From Candidatus Zixiibacteriota bacterium (GTDB lineage Bacteria > Zixibacteria > MSB-5A5 > GN15 > FEB-12), in assembly GCA_018816665.1 (NCBI GenBank), contig JAHIVM010000169.1, positions 1 to 10,033 on the forward strand: a DNA stretch of 10,033 nucleotides, given 5' to 3'. Every line of letters begins with the position of its first letter. Position 1 is the stretch's first letter. A model generated the notes under the pieces. It saw only the letters and a list, made by a program, of their open reading frames with translations, was not told the DNA's origin and did not search any database. Shown here piece after piece: positions 1-6,299 of this stretch. Both the position numbers and the translations under genes were made by a program.

Positions 1-489
1 CAGAACGCCCGTCTGGCCTCCAAATTGACCGGGTGGAAGGTAAACATCCTGTCGGAGACCCAGTACAACGAGGACAAGCGCAAGGAGGCCGAACTGCTGG
101 CCCCGGTCGGGCAGCTTGAGGGTATCGGCGCCAAGATTCGCGACCGTCTGATTGAAGCGGATATCAGTTCCGTCCAGCGCCTCGCCGCAACCAGTGTCGA
201 GACGCTTACCAAGATCGAGGGGATCGGCGAAAAGTCCGCCGAGACGCTGATCGAACGGGCGATTGATTTCGCCAACAAGCTGGAAGCAGAGTATCTCGAG
301 AAGCAGGCCGAACTCAAGGAAATGCAGACTGAGGACGCCGACGAGAAACTCGAGGAAGACGATGTCTTTGAGGACGACAAGGACTATGTCACGGAAGAAG
401 ACGATGTCCTTGAGGCCGAAGCTCCCGACCTGGATGAGGTTGAGGACGACGGTGAGGAAGAGTCCGAGACGAGCAAGGAGCAAGATTGA
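1..489 (+). CDS. nusA: Transcription elongation/termination factor NusA, C-terminal part (5' end outside window)
   Basis: NusA binds RNA polymerase and nascent RNA and modulates pausing, termination and antitermination. The reading frame is open from base 1 and the first residues (QNARLASKLTGWKVNI) are the typical end of the second KH RNA-binding domain, so the S1 and first KH domains lie upstream of the window. A linker (LSETQYNEDKRKEAELL) is followed at about residues 39-90 of this fragment by a helix-hairpin-helix segment with two GIG turns (LEGIGAK and IEGIGEK), resembling the acidic-repeat/HhH modules found C-terminal in some NusA proteins. The last 53 residues (from base 328) are an acidic tail with 30 Asp or Glu. 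The gene ends with TGA at 487-489 and is followed by infB after 66 nt, as in most bacteria. A TTG at 25 is an internal Leu codon, not a start. Identity is very secure. Confidence 0.95.
   Translation, partial: QNARLASKLTGWKVNILSETQYNEDKRKEAELLAPVGQLEGIGAKIRDRLIEADISSVQRLAATSVETLTKIEGIGEKSAETLIERAIDFANKLEAEYLEKQAELKEMQTEDADEKLEEDDVFEDDKDYVTEEDDVLEAEAPDLDEVEDDGEEESETSKEQD
352..414 (+). repeat. Short direct repeat inside the NusA acidic tail (two 21-nt copies, period 42 nt)
   Basis: The 21-nt segments at 352-372 and 394-414 match at 19 of 21 positions. Both encode EEDDV followed by Phe-Glu or Leu-Glu. The two differences are one synonymous third-position change and a T/C change that swaps Phe for Leu. 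This looks like a local 14-codon duplication in a low-complexity acidic tail. It may also be convergent use of acidic codons, as the copies are short. Confidence 0.5.
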
Positions 490-536
490 TCAACCTGACC
501 CGCAGGAGTTCAATCGTCGCATTGGCCGGGTATACC

Positions 537-542
537 GGGAGG
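537..542 (+). promoter_or_regulatory. Probable Shine-Dalgarno sequence of infB
   Basis: GGGAGG lies 13 nt before the ATG at 556, which is longer than the usual 5-9 nt spacing. An in-frame TAG at 553-555 directly precedes that ATG, so no earlier start exists. The next ATG (568) has no Shine-Dalgarno sequence close to it. The same stretch holds CCGGG TATA CCGGG (526-539), which could form only a 4-bp CCGG stem. Confidence 0.5.
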
Positions 543-555
543 TAAAAGTATTTAG

Positions 556-3018
556 ATGGTAGCCAATATGAAACGGATATACGAACTGGCCAAAGAGTAC
601 AAGGTCTCATCACACGCGATGCTGAAGATCGTGCAGGAGTTGGGGTATACCCCGAAGTCGCACATGTCGGTGGCTCCTCCGGACATGATCAACGCCGTCA
701 GCCTGAAATTCGCTCAGGAGAAGATGGAAGCCAAGCGTGAGATGCAGGCCCGTCTGAAAGCGGCTAAGGAAAAAGAAGCCAAGGATAAGGCTGCACGGGA
801 GAAGGCTGCAAAGGAGAAGGCGGAAGCCGCTCGAGTCATCCGTGAAAAAGAAGCCGCCGATAAGGCCGCTCGTGAGAAGGCTGCCAAGCCGAAGGACACC
901 GCCCCCAAGGAGAAAGTCGTCCGTCCGGAAGTGAAACCGGTACGTCCGATTCGTCGCCTGGAGCCCGCCCCGCTGCCCAAGCCGAAGTCAAAGCAGAGAA
1001 CGGCTCCGGCTGCCGAGGCCCCCGAGTTTCCGCCGTCGCTGCCGCCAACCAAGCCCCCCCGCGGTCCGGCTGCCGCCGGCACGCCCAAAGCGGGTGACAA
1101 GAAGAAAAAGAAAAAAGAGCGTCGGAAAAAGAAAGACCGTCGAGAGGTCGATCGCGCCGAGGTGGCGAAGAGCTTCCGGGCGACCATGGCCAACCTGAGC
1201 ACCAAAAAGACCAAGCGCAAGTACAAGCGTTCCGCCCAGGGTGAAGACGGTATGCCCGATGAGGCCATGAATGTGGTGGATGTCAACGAATACGTTTCCG
1301 TCGCCGAACTGTCCAAACTTCTGGATCGCAAGCCGGCGGAACTCGTTGCCAAGCTTCTCGAGCTGGGCATGATGGCAACCATCAACCAGCGGCTCGACAT
1401 GGATACGATCGAAATGATCGCGGCCGAATTTGACTATGAAGTCAACTTCCGGGCGGAAGTCGGCGAAGAGGCCATGCAGGAAGAGGTGGGCGACAATCTC
1501 GAAACACGGGCGCCTGTCGTTACCGTCATGGGCCATGTCGATCACGGCAAAACGTCGTTGCTCGACTATATCAGGAAGACCAACGTGGTCGCCGGCGAGG
1601 CCGGTGCGATCACGCAGCATATCGGCGCCTACGAGGTGCAGCATAACGACAAGAAGATAGTCTTCCTGGATACGCCCGGTCACGAAGCGTTTACGGCCAT
1701 GCGAGCCCGAGGCACCCAGATCACCGATATTATCGTCCTGATCGTCGCGGCCGACGAGGGTGTTCGTCCGCAGACCATTGAAGCTATCGATCACGGTCGG
1801 GCGGCCAACGTTCCCATCGTGGTGGCAATCAGCAAGATTGACAAGCCCGGTGCCAACGTTGACGAAATCAAAACGCAGCTCGCGAATTTGAACTTGCTGC
1901 CGGAGGACTGGGGTGGCAAGACCATCATGGTCGGCATCTCGTCCAAGTCAGGTGAGGGAGTCGAGCGTCTGCTTGAAATGATCCTCCTGCAGGCCGAGAT
2001 GATGGATCTTGTGGCCGATCCGCTCATTCGCGGCCAGGGGGTTATTGTTGACTCGCGTCTGGAAAAGGGACGCGGGCCGGTGGCCACCGTACTCATCCAG
2101 CGCGGCACCTGCAAGGTCGGCGATCCCATCGTGGCCGGTGTGTATTCCGGGCACGTGCGTACGATTGTGAATGATCGCGACCAGCGCATCGAACAGGTCG
2201 GACCGTCAACCCCCGCCCAGATCACCGGTCTCTCCGGAGTGCCACAGGCAGGCGATAGTTTCCTGGCTACGAAGGACGACCATGAGGCCCGTGAAATCGT
2301 GGTCAAACGGTCGATGGTGAAGCGCGAATACGAATCGCGCAGGCCGCAGGGTGCCGTTACCCTGGAGCGTGTGTTTGATCAGATTCAGGAAGGCCAGATC
2401 AAGGAAGTGCGCCTGGTGATCAAGGGCGATGTCGACGGTTCAGTCGAGGTCCTTTGTGACACGCTGGGCAAAATCGCCACCGATGAGGTCAAAACGAATA
2501 TCATCCGTCGCGGTGTGGGTTCCATCACCGAATCCGATGTACTCCTGGCGGCGGCCTCGGATGCCATTATTATCGGTTTTCAGGTGACGGTTGAATCGCG
2601 GGCGCGCGATCTGGCCAAACAGGAGAAAGTTGATATCCGGTCCTACAGTATCATCTACGAGGCCGAGGATGATGTCAAGAAGGCCCTGGAAGGATTGCTG
2701 GCACCCAAGCGCACCGAGAAGTTTGTCGGACTGGCTGAAGTTCGCGAGACTTTCAAGGTACCCAAAATCGGGCTTATCGCCGGTAGCTATATCAAAGAGG
2801 GGCGGATCGCACGCAAGGACAGCATTCGTCTGACCCGCGACGGCAAGGTGATTTTCACCGGTACGCTTTCATCTCTCAGACGGTTCAAGGATGATGCCCG
2901 GGAAGTCAAAGAAGGCTTTGAATGCGGTATCGGTATCGAGAACTTCAACGATGTGAAAGTTGGAGATCTCATTGAAGCGTTTGAGATTGTCGAAACCGCG
3001 AGGACTCTGAGCAGCTAG
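556..3018 (+). CDS. infB: Translation initiation factor IF-2
   Basis: IF2 is the GTPase that brings fMet-tRNA to the 30S subunit and promotes 50S joining. At 820 aa it has normal bacterial length. Residues 5-55 form a first IF2N domain (KRIYELAKEYKVS). Residues 60-235 are a charged Lys/Ala/Glu/Pro linker with a 25-residue repeat (from 72) and a polybasic run at about 182-196. Residues 246-298 are a second IF2N domain (VSVAELSKLLDRKPAELVAK). The G domain has G1 GHVDHGKT (326-333), G2 around GAITQHIGA, G3 DTPGH (372-376), G4 SKID (426-429) and a G5-like SSKSG. The beta-barrel, IF2-specific and C-terminal fMet-tRNA-binding domains follow, ending with EGFECGIGIENFNDVKVGD. The G4 motif has Ser where Asn is usual (NKID). 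The start at 556 directly follows an in-frame TAG; ATG 568 is an alternative and would remove only MVAN. It lies between nusA and rbfA, the conserved order. Confidence 0.98.
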   Translation: MVANMKRIYELAKEYKVSSHAMLKIVQELGYTPKSHMSVAPPDMINAVSLKFAQEKMEAKREMQARLKAAKEKEAKDKAAREKAAKEKAEAARVIREKEAADKAAREKAAKPKDTAPKEKVVRPEVKPVRPIRRLEPAPLPKPKSKQRTAPAAEAPEFPPSLPPTKPPRGPAAAGTPKAGDKKKKKKERRKKKDRREVDRAEVAKSFRATMANLSTKKTKRKYKRSAQGEDGMPDEAMNVVDVNEYVSVAELSKLLDRKPAELVAKLLELGMMATINQRLDMDTIEMIAAEFDYEVNFRAEVGEEAMQEEVGDNLETRAPVVTVMGHVDHGKTSLLDYIRKTNVVAGEAGAITQHIGAYEVQHNDKKIVFLDTPGHEAFTAMRARGTQITDIIVLIVAADEGVRPQTIEAIDHGRAANVPIVVAISKIDKPGANVDEIKTQLANLNLLPEDWGGKTIMVGISSKSGEGVERLLEMILLQAEMMDLVADPLIRGQGVIVDSRLEKGRGPVATVLIQRGTCKVGDPIVAGVYSGHVRTIVNDRDQRIEQVGPSTPAQITGLSGVPQAGDSFLATKDDHEAREIVVKRSMVKREYESRRPQGAVTLERVFDQIQEGQIKEVRLVIKGDVDGSVEVLCDTLGKIATDEVKTNIIRRGVGSITESDVLLAAASDAIIIGFQVTVESRARDLAKQEKVDIRSYSIIYEAEDDVKKALEGLLAPKRTEKFVGLAEVRETFKVPKIGLIAGSYIKEGRIARKDSIRLTRDGKVIFTGTLSSLRRFKDDAREVKEGFECGIGIENFNDVKVGDLIEAFEIVETARTLSS
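769..894 (+). repeat. Degenerate tandem repeat in the IF2 linker (25-codon period)
   Basis: IF2 residues 72-96 and 97-113 start with EKEA and share DKAAREKAAK at the same offset, giving a 75-nt period; the second copy is partial. The copies differ at several synonymous positions (for example GCA/GCC, CGG/CGT), so the duplication is not recent or has been maintained at protein level. The segment is predicted to be a charged helix or disordered spacer between the two IF2N domains. Confidence 0.6.
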
Positions 3019-3044
3019 GCGCGGTCTGCTCCGGCATTCCGCAA

Positions 3045-3049
3045 TGAGG
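3045..3049 (+). promoter_or_regulatory. Shine-Dalgarno sequence deciding the rbfA start
   Basis: TGAGG at 3045-3049 lies 9 nt before the ATG at 3059. The upstream in-frame ATG at 3044 has no Shine-Dalgarno match before it and itself overlaps this site. This supports 3059 as the true start. Confidence 0.6.
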
Positions 3050-3058
3050 CTCGTCGTT

Positions 3059-3418
3059 ATGAGACAATTCAAGAGATCACAGCGGCTGGGTGAACAGATC
3101 CTCAGGGATATTTCCAGCCTGTTAGAGATAGAGTTGTCAGAAGTCGCTCCGGGGATGGTGACCTTCACCCAGGTGCGTCTGTCCGACGATCTGCGTTATG
3201 CCAAAGTGTACTACTCGTATCTTGGCAGCGATGAAGGGCGCGAGTGGATTGTCGGTTATTTTGAGCGAGAAAAAGGCCGGATTCGATCACAGATCGGACG
3301 AAAGTTGAGAATCAGGCACATTCCCGAGTTTACGTTCACCTTCGACCCGTCGGTTGAGCACGGCATGAGAATCGAGCAATTGCTGGATGGACTCAAAAGA
3401 GAAGACAATCAGGACTGA
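3059..3418 (+). CDS. rbfA: 30S ribosome-binding factor RbfA
   Basis: RbfA is a single type-II KH-fold protein that binds the 30S subunit near the 5' helix of 16S rRNA and supports late maturation and cold adaptation. The 119-aa product has the family pattern: an N-terminal basic helix (MRQFKRSQRLGEQILRDISS), a strand-helix region LSDDLRYAKVYYSYLGSDEG, the helix RIRSQIGRKLRIRHIPEF, and the C-terminal FTFDPSVEHGMRIEQLLDGL, where family members typically have FxxDxSxxxxxxIxxLL. I chose ATG 3059 over ATG 3044 (which adds MRLVV) because 3059 has a well-spaced TGAGG and matches the usual family N-terminus. It follows infB after 40 nt, the standard order. The product is acid-poor at the N-terminus and has no membrane segment. 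Confidence 0.95.
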   Translation: MRQFKRSQRLGEQILRDISSLLEIELSEVAPGMVTFTQVRLSDDLRYAKVYYSYLGSDEGREWIVGYFEREKGRIRSQIGRKLRIRHIPEFTFTFDPSVEHGMRIEQLLDGLKREDNQD

Positions 3419-3446
3419 CGCAGATAACGATCACCGCGGCACTCCC

Positions 3447-4421
3447 ATGCCGACCGGTGAGATAAAGGCAACCCTCGAGCGGGCAAAACGCGTACTGGTA
3501 GTCTCGCATATTGATCCCGACGGCGATGCACTTGGCACGCAACTGGCGTTCGGGGAGTACCTGCGTAGTCTGGGCAAGGAAGTCATACTGGCCCGCGATT
3601 CTGCGATTCCCGACAAATACGCTTTTTTGCCCGATGTGGACACGATCGTTCCGGTGTCCGCAATGCCGGATGATATCGGGATCGACACAGCCGTAATACT
3701 CGAGTGTCCGACGCTCGATCGGACCGGTGGGGTGAAGAAGTATCTTTCCGGCGATGTGATTCTCGTAAATATCGACCATCATCAGGATTCGGCCTCTTTT
3801 GGCGCTGTAAACTGGATAAACGTCGGGGCATCGTCGGTAGGCGAAATGGCATACGAGTACCTCACGGAGGTCGGGTTCGATATCTCCCGTAAGGTGGCTA
3901 CCGATTTGTACACGGCAATCCTGACGGATACCGGACGGTTCCGGTTTCCGTCGACCACGAAGCGGACGATGATTGTCGCCGGCGATCTCATCGCCCTGGG
4001 AGCCGATCCCCGGACGATCTGTGATCAGGTGTACTATAACATGCAGCCGACAACGATGCTGCTGACCGGCCGGGTACTCAACAGCATGGAGTACCACAAC
4101 GGCGGGCGGATATGTCTGCTGACCCTGACCCGTCGCATGCTGGTGGAGACCGGTGCTCGGGAGTCCGAATCTGACGGGCTGGTTGACTTCACGTTGTTTA
4201 CGCAGGGCGTGGTTACCGGCGCGTTGCTGAAGGAAATCGATCCGCAGACCACAAAGGTATCGTTGCGTTCGAACAACGGTGTCAACGTGTCTGAGATCGC
4301 GGCGCGATTCGGCGGCGGAGGACATGTGAATGCCTCCGGCTGTCATGTCCCGCTGCCTCTGAATGAAGCGAAGGCTGAGATTGTCGCCGCGTTGAAGGAG
4401 GCCGATGGCCTCGCGAGCTGA
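3447..4421 (+). CDS. nrnA: DHH/DHHA1 phosphoesterase, NrnA-type oligoribonuclease / pAp phosphatase
   Basis: NrnA-type enzymes hydrolyse short RNA oligonucleotides from the 5' end and dephosphorylate 3'-phosphoadenosine 5'-phosphate, using Mn2+. Counting from ATG 3447 (324 aa), the DHH domain shows motif I HIDPDGDALG (H21, D23, D25, D27), motif II as LECP with Glu at 86, motif III DHH at 110-112, and motif IV TDTGRFRF with D161. The C-terminal DHHA1 domain carries GGGGHVNASG (289-298). Motif II is normally Asp. The longer start at ATG 3387 would add 20 residues and overlap rbfA by 32 nt. Neither start has a clear Shine-Dalgarno, and 3447 gives the length and N-terminus usual for the family. 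Its place between rbfA and truB is seen in other phyla and fits RNA turnover with PNPase downstream. The closely related c-di-AMP/pGpG hydrolase activities of DHH proteins cannot be excluded. Confidence 0.9.
   Translation: MPTGEIKATLERAKRVLVVSHIDPDGDALGTQLAFGEYLRSLGKEVILARDSAIPDKYAFLPDVDTIVPVSAMPDDIGIDTAVILECPTLDRTGGVKKYLSGDVILVNIDHHQDSASFGAVNWINVGASSVGEMAYEYLTEVGFDISRKVATDLYTAILTDTGRFRFPSTTKRTMIVAGDLIALGADPRTICDQVYYNMQPTTMLLTGRVLNSMEYHNGGRICLLTLTRRMLVETGARESESDGLVDFTLFTQGVVTGALLKEIDPQTTKVSLRSNNGVNVSEIAARFGGGGHVNASGCHVPLPLNEAKAEIVAALKEADGLAS
4395..4401 (+). promoter_or_regulatory. Strong Shine-Dalgarno unusually close to the truB start
   Basis: AAGGAGG at 4395-4401, inside the end of nrnA, is a near-perfect anti-16S match but leaves only 3 nt before ATG 4405. 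An in-frame TGA at 4393-4395 rules out any upstream start, and the next GTG (4444) lies inside the conserved N-terminal motif. The short spacing is therefore real or offset by re-initiation from nrnA. Confidence 0.6.
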
Positions 4422-5355
4422 CAGGTACCACGGCATCCTGGCCGTGAACAAGCCGACCGGCATGTCGAGTCACGATGTGGTGCAGCAGGTGCGGCGGATT
4501 GTCAATCAGCGATCGGTCGGCCATACCGGAACGCTGGATCCGGCGGCCGAAGGTCTGTTACTGCTATGTCTGGGAAAAGCAACCAAGCTGGTGCGCTTTC
4601 TTACGGCGCATGATAAATGTTATGTCGGTGAAGTAACTCTGGGACGGGAATCAACCACGTACGACGCCGAGGGTGTTGATGAAAGCGTGGCCGCGAAATC
4701 CGTTCCCGAATTGAATGCTGCTCTGCTTGATTCCGTACTGCGAGAGTTCGAGGGGACAATCTCGCAGCGCGTGCCGGCCTACTCGGCGGTGCGTGTGAAT
4801 GGTGAGCGGCTGTATGATCTCTCGCGACGAGGGGTGGCGGTCGAAGCCCCGGTTCGCGAGGTAAACATAGAGGGCATTTCGCTGCTGGCAATTGAAGAGC
4901 AGCGAGTGAAGATCGAAGTGCGCTGCGGCGCCGGTACCTACATTCGCAGCCTGGCCCATGACATCGGTCAGCGCCTGGGTTGCGGGGGATACCTGTCCTC
5001 GCTGACTCGCACCTCAATCGGCAACATCAGGCTGGATCAGGCGTTAGCGCTCGATGACGTGGCGGATGTTGAGCAGCGCGGGGAACTGGCGAGGGCTTTG
5101 GTGGCCGTCGAAACCGCGCTTGACTTCAGCACAATTGCGGTGCGCGATGATTTTCGACCGCGCGTACTGAACGGTGTGGTGCCGACATCCGATGATGTCG
5201 CGCAGGTTGTTGGTGAGTTCAGCCAGGGTGATCACGTGTTGATTACCAACGGCGGAGGCACAGTGCTGGCCATCGGGACAGCCCGGGTCTCGTCCGCTTT
5301 CCTGCGGCAGAACGGAACGAGTGATATTTGCGCCTACGACAGGGTGTTGATTTGA
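4405..5355 (+). CDS. truB: tRNA pseudouridine(55) synthase TruB
   Basis: TruB isomerises U55 to pseudouridine in the T-loop of nearly all tRNAs and acts as a tRNA-folding chaperone. The 316-aa protein starts with the family motif HGILAVNKPTGMSSHDVV. It has the catalytic motif HTGTLDPAAEG with the catalytic Asp at residue 45, the CYVGEVTLGRESTTYDAEG block, RVPAYSAVRVNGERLYDLSRRG, GTYIRSLAHDIG from residue 177, and YLSSLTRTSIGNI. The last ~75 residues form a PUA-like C-terminal RNA-binding region (DHVLITNGGGTVLAIGTARV). ATG 4405 is the only possible start near this point. The gene overlaps nrnA by 17 nt and its TGA overlaps the TTG start of ribF, so translation of the three is probably coupled. 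The family assignment is secure. Confidence 0.97.
   Translation: MASRADRYHGILAVNKPTGMSSHDVVQQVRRIVNQRSVGHTGTLDPAAEGLLLLCLGKATKLVRFLTAHDKCYVGEVTLGRESTTYDAEGVDESVAAKSVPELNAALLDSVLREFEGTISQRVPAYSAVRVNGERLYDLSRRGVAVEAPVREVNIEGISLLAIEEQRVKIEVRCGAGTYIRSLAHDIGQRLGCGGYLSSLTRTSIGNIRLDQALALDDVADVEQRGELARALVAVETALDFSTIAVRDDFRPRVLNGVVPTSDDVAQVVGEFSQGDHVLITNGGGTVLAIGTARVSSAFLRQNGTSDICAYDRVLI
5341..5344 (+). promoter_or_regulatory. Shine-Dalgarno favouring the TTG start of ribF
   Basis: AGGG at 5341-5344 lies 7 nt before TTG 5352, whose bases overlap the truB stop as TTGA. The longer frame from TTG 5328 has no such site and would overlap truB by 28 nt. This makes 5352 the better start. Confidence 0.5.
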
Positions 5356-6299
5356 CGACGTCATTTCTGAGAAAACTGGAGCAGTTTCCCGAAGTGGAGC
5401 CGAAAAGCTCGGTGGTCACGATAGGTACTTTCGACGGTATCCATCGTGGTCACCAGGCGATCCTGCGTCGCGTACGCATGGCGGCCGCCGAGAAGGAACT
5501 GCGTTCGGTGCTCGTGACGTTTCAACCTCATCCCCGGATGGTGGTATCACCGGACAACGTACCGATGCTGCTGACCTCCATCGAGGAGAAGGAACAGTTC
5601 GTTCCGGATTTCTTTGATGGCCAGGTGCTGGTGCTGGAATTCAACAAGCAACTCATGAACCAGACGGCAGAGGACTTCGTCAAAAAGGTTCTGGTCGATC
5701 GGATTGGTATGAGCCACCTCATTGTTGGCTACGATCACGGGCTGGGCAAAAACCGCAGCGGCGATACGACTCAATTGCGCAAGATGGGCGCGCAATGGGT
5801 TTTTGATGTTGACGTTGTGGAGCCGGTACATTACCACGGCGGCCCGGTGTCTTCGTCCCGTATTCGTACCGCCATGAACGAGGGACGTTATGCCGAAGCG
5901 ATCGAGCTGCTGGGACATGAGTATGCCGTGTACGGTACCGTGGAGCGGGGCATCGGCCTCGGCCACAAACTCGGGTATCCCACGGCAAACATCCGTTACA
6001 GCCATCGGAAGCTGCTGCCGCCCCAGGGCGTGTATGCCTGCTGGGTGCTGCTGGACGGCGAGGAAAAAGAGGGGATGCTGTTTATCGGTCAAAATCATTT
6101 CAACCCGGTGGCCGGCGTCACCGTGGAGGCCAATCTGTTTGATTTCGACCGGGATATTTACGATGAAGAAGTGATAGTATATCCCACCCAGTTTATCCGT
6201 CCCAATCAGAGATTTGATTCCACGGAGAAGCTGGTGGCGCAGATTGAAGAAGACAAAAAAAACGTGTTGAGTATACTACGTAAAGGGGTAAAACCATGA
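5352..6299 (+). CDS. ribF: Bifunctional riboflavin kinase / FAD synthetase RibF
   Basis: RibF phosphorylates riboflavin to FMN and adenylylates FMN to FAD. The 315-aa protein has the usual two-domain layout. The N-terminal nucleotidyltransferase domain carries GTFDGIHRGH at residues 25-34, VTFQPHPRMV, and LIVGYDHGLGKNRSGD, followed by SSSRIRTAMNEGRYAEAIELLG. The C-terminal flavokinase domain has RGIGLGHKLGYPTANI with PTAN at 210-213, LPPQGVYACWV, and VEANLFDFDRDIY with the putative catalytic Glu 259. The segment before that Glu reads FIGQNHFNPVAG, unlike the common IGxRPTF. I chose TTG 5352 because it has AGGG 7 nt upstream and overlaps the truB stop. TTG 5328 is an alternative with eight more residues. 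The 3' end overlaps rpsO as ATGA. ribF between truB and rpsO is the conserved order. Confidence 0.95.
   Translation: MTTSFLRKLEQFPEVEPKSSVVTIGTFDGIHRGHQAILRRVRMAAAEKELRSVLVTFQPHPRMVVSPDNVPMLLTSIEEKEQFVPDFFDGQVLVLEFNKQLMNQTAEDFVKKVLVDRIGMSHLIVGYDHGLGKNRSGDTTQLRKMGAQWVFDVDVVEPVHYHGGPVSSSRIRTAMNEGRYAEAIELLGHEYAVYGTVERGIGLGHKLGYPTANIRYSHRKLLPPQGVYACWVLLDGEEKEGMLFIGQNHFNPVAGVTVEANLFDFDRDIYDEEVIVYPTQFIRPNQRFDSTEKLVAQIEEDKKNVLSILRKGVKP
6283..6288 (+). promoter_or_regulatory. Shine-Dalgarno of rpsO inside the ribF end
   Basis: AAGGGG at 6283-6288 lies 7 nt before the rpsO ATG at 6296 and is embedded in the last codons of ribF. It favours 6296 over the second ATG at 6302, for which the spacing would be 13 nt. 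Confidence 0.65.

Noticed and set aside
516..542. Possible hairpin or operator (CCGGG TATA CCGGG) before infB
   Set aside because: The elements are direct repeats that give only a 4-bp CCGG stem with a 5-nt loop and no T-run, too weak for a terminator or riboswitch.
263..562. Overlapping + strand frame across the nusA end and infB start
   Set aside because: Arg/Ser-rich out-of-frame translation of the NusA acidic tail, with no ribosome-binding site; not a gene.
988..1794. Antisense open frames opposite the infB linker and G domain
   Set aside because: The translation is a complement artefact of the Lys/Ala/Glu-rich linker; the sense frame is clearly IF2.
3020..3042. GCGG … CCGC inverted repeat between infB and rbfA
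   Set aside because: Only 4 bp with a long loop and no following T-run; expected by chance in this base composition.
3393..4463. Antisense open frame (356 codons) opposite nrnA
   Set aside because: It is a shadow of the DHH gene with low-complexity His/Arg-rich translation and no ribosome-binding site or known motif.
6244..6277. Possible internal promoter before rpsO (TTGAAG … TATACT)
   Set aside because: The TATACT at 6272-6277 is a fair -10 match, but the -35-like element is 22 nt away and the bases are explained by ribF coding sequence.
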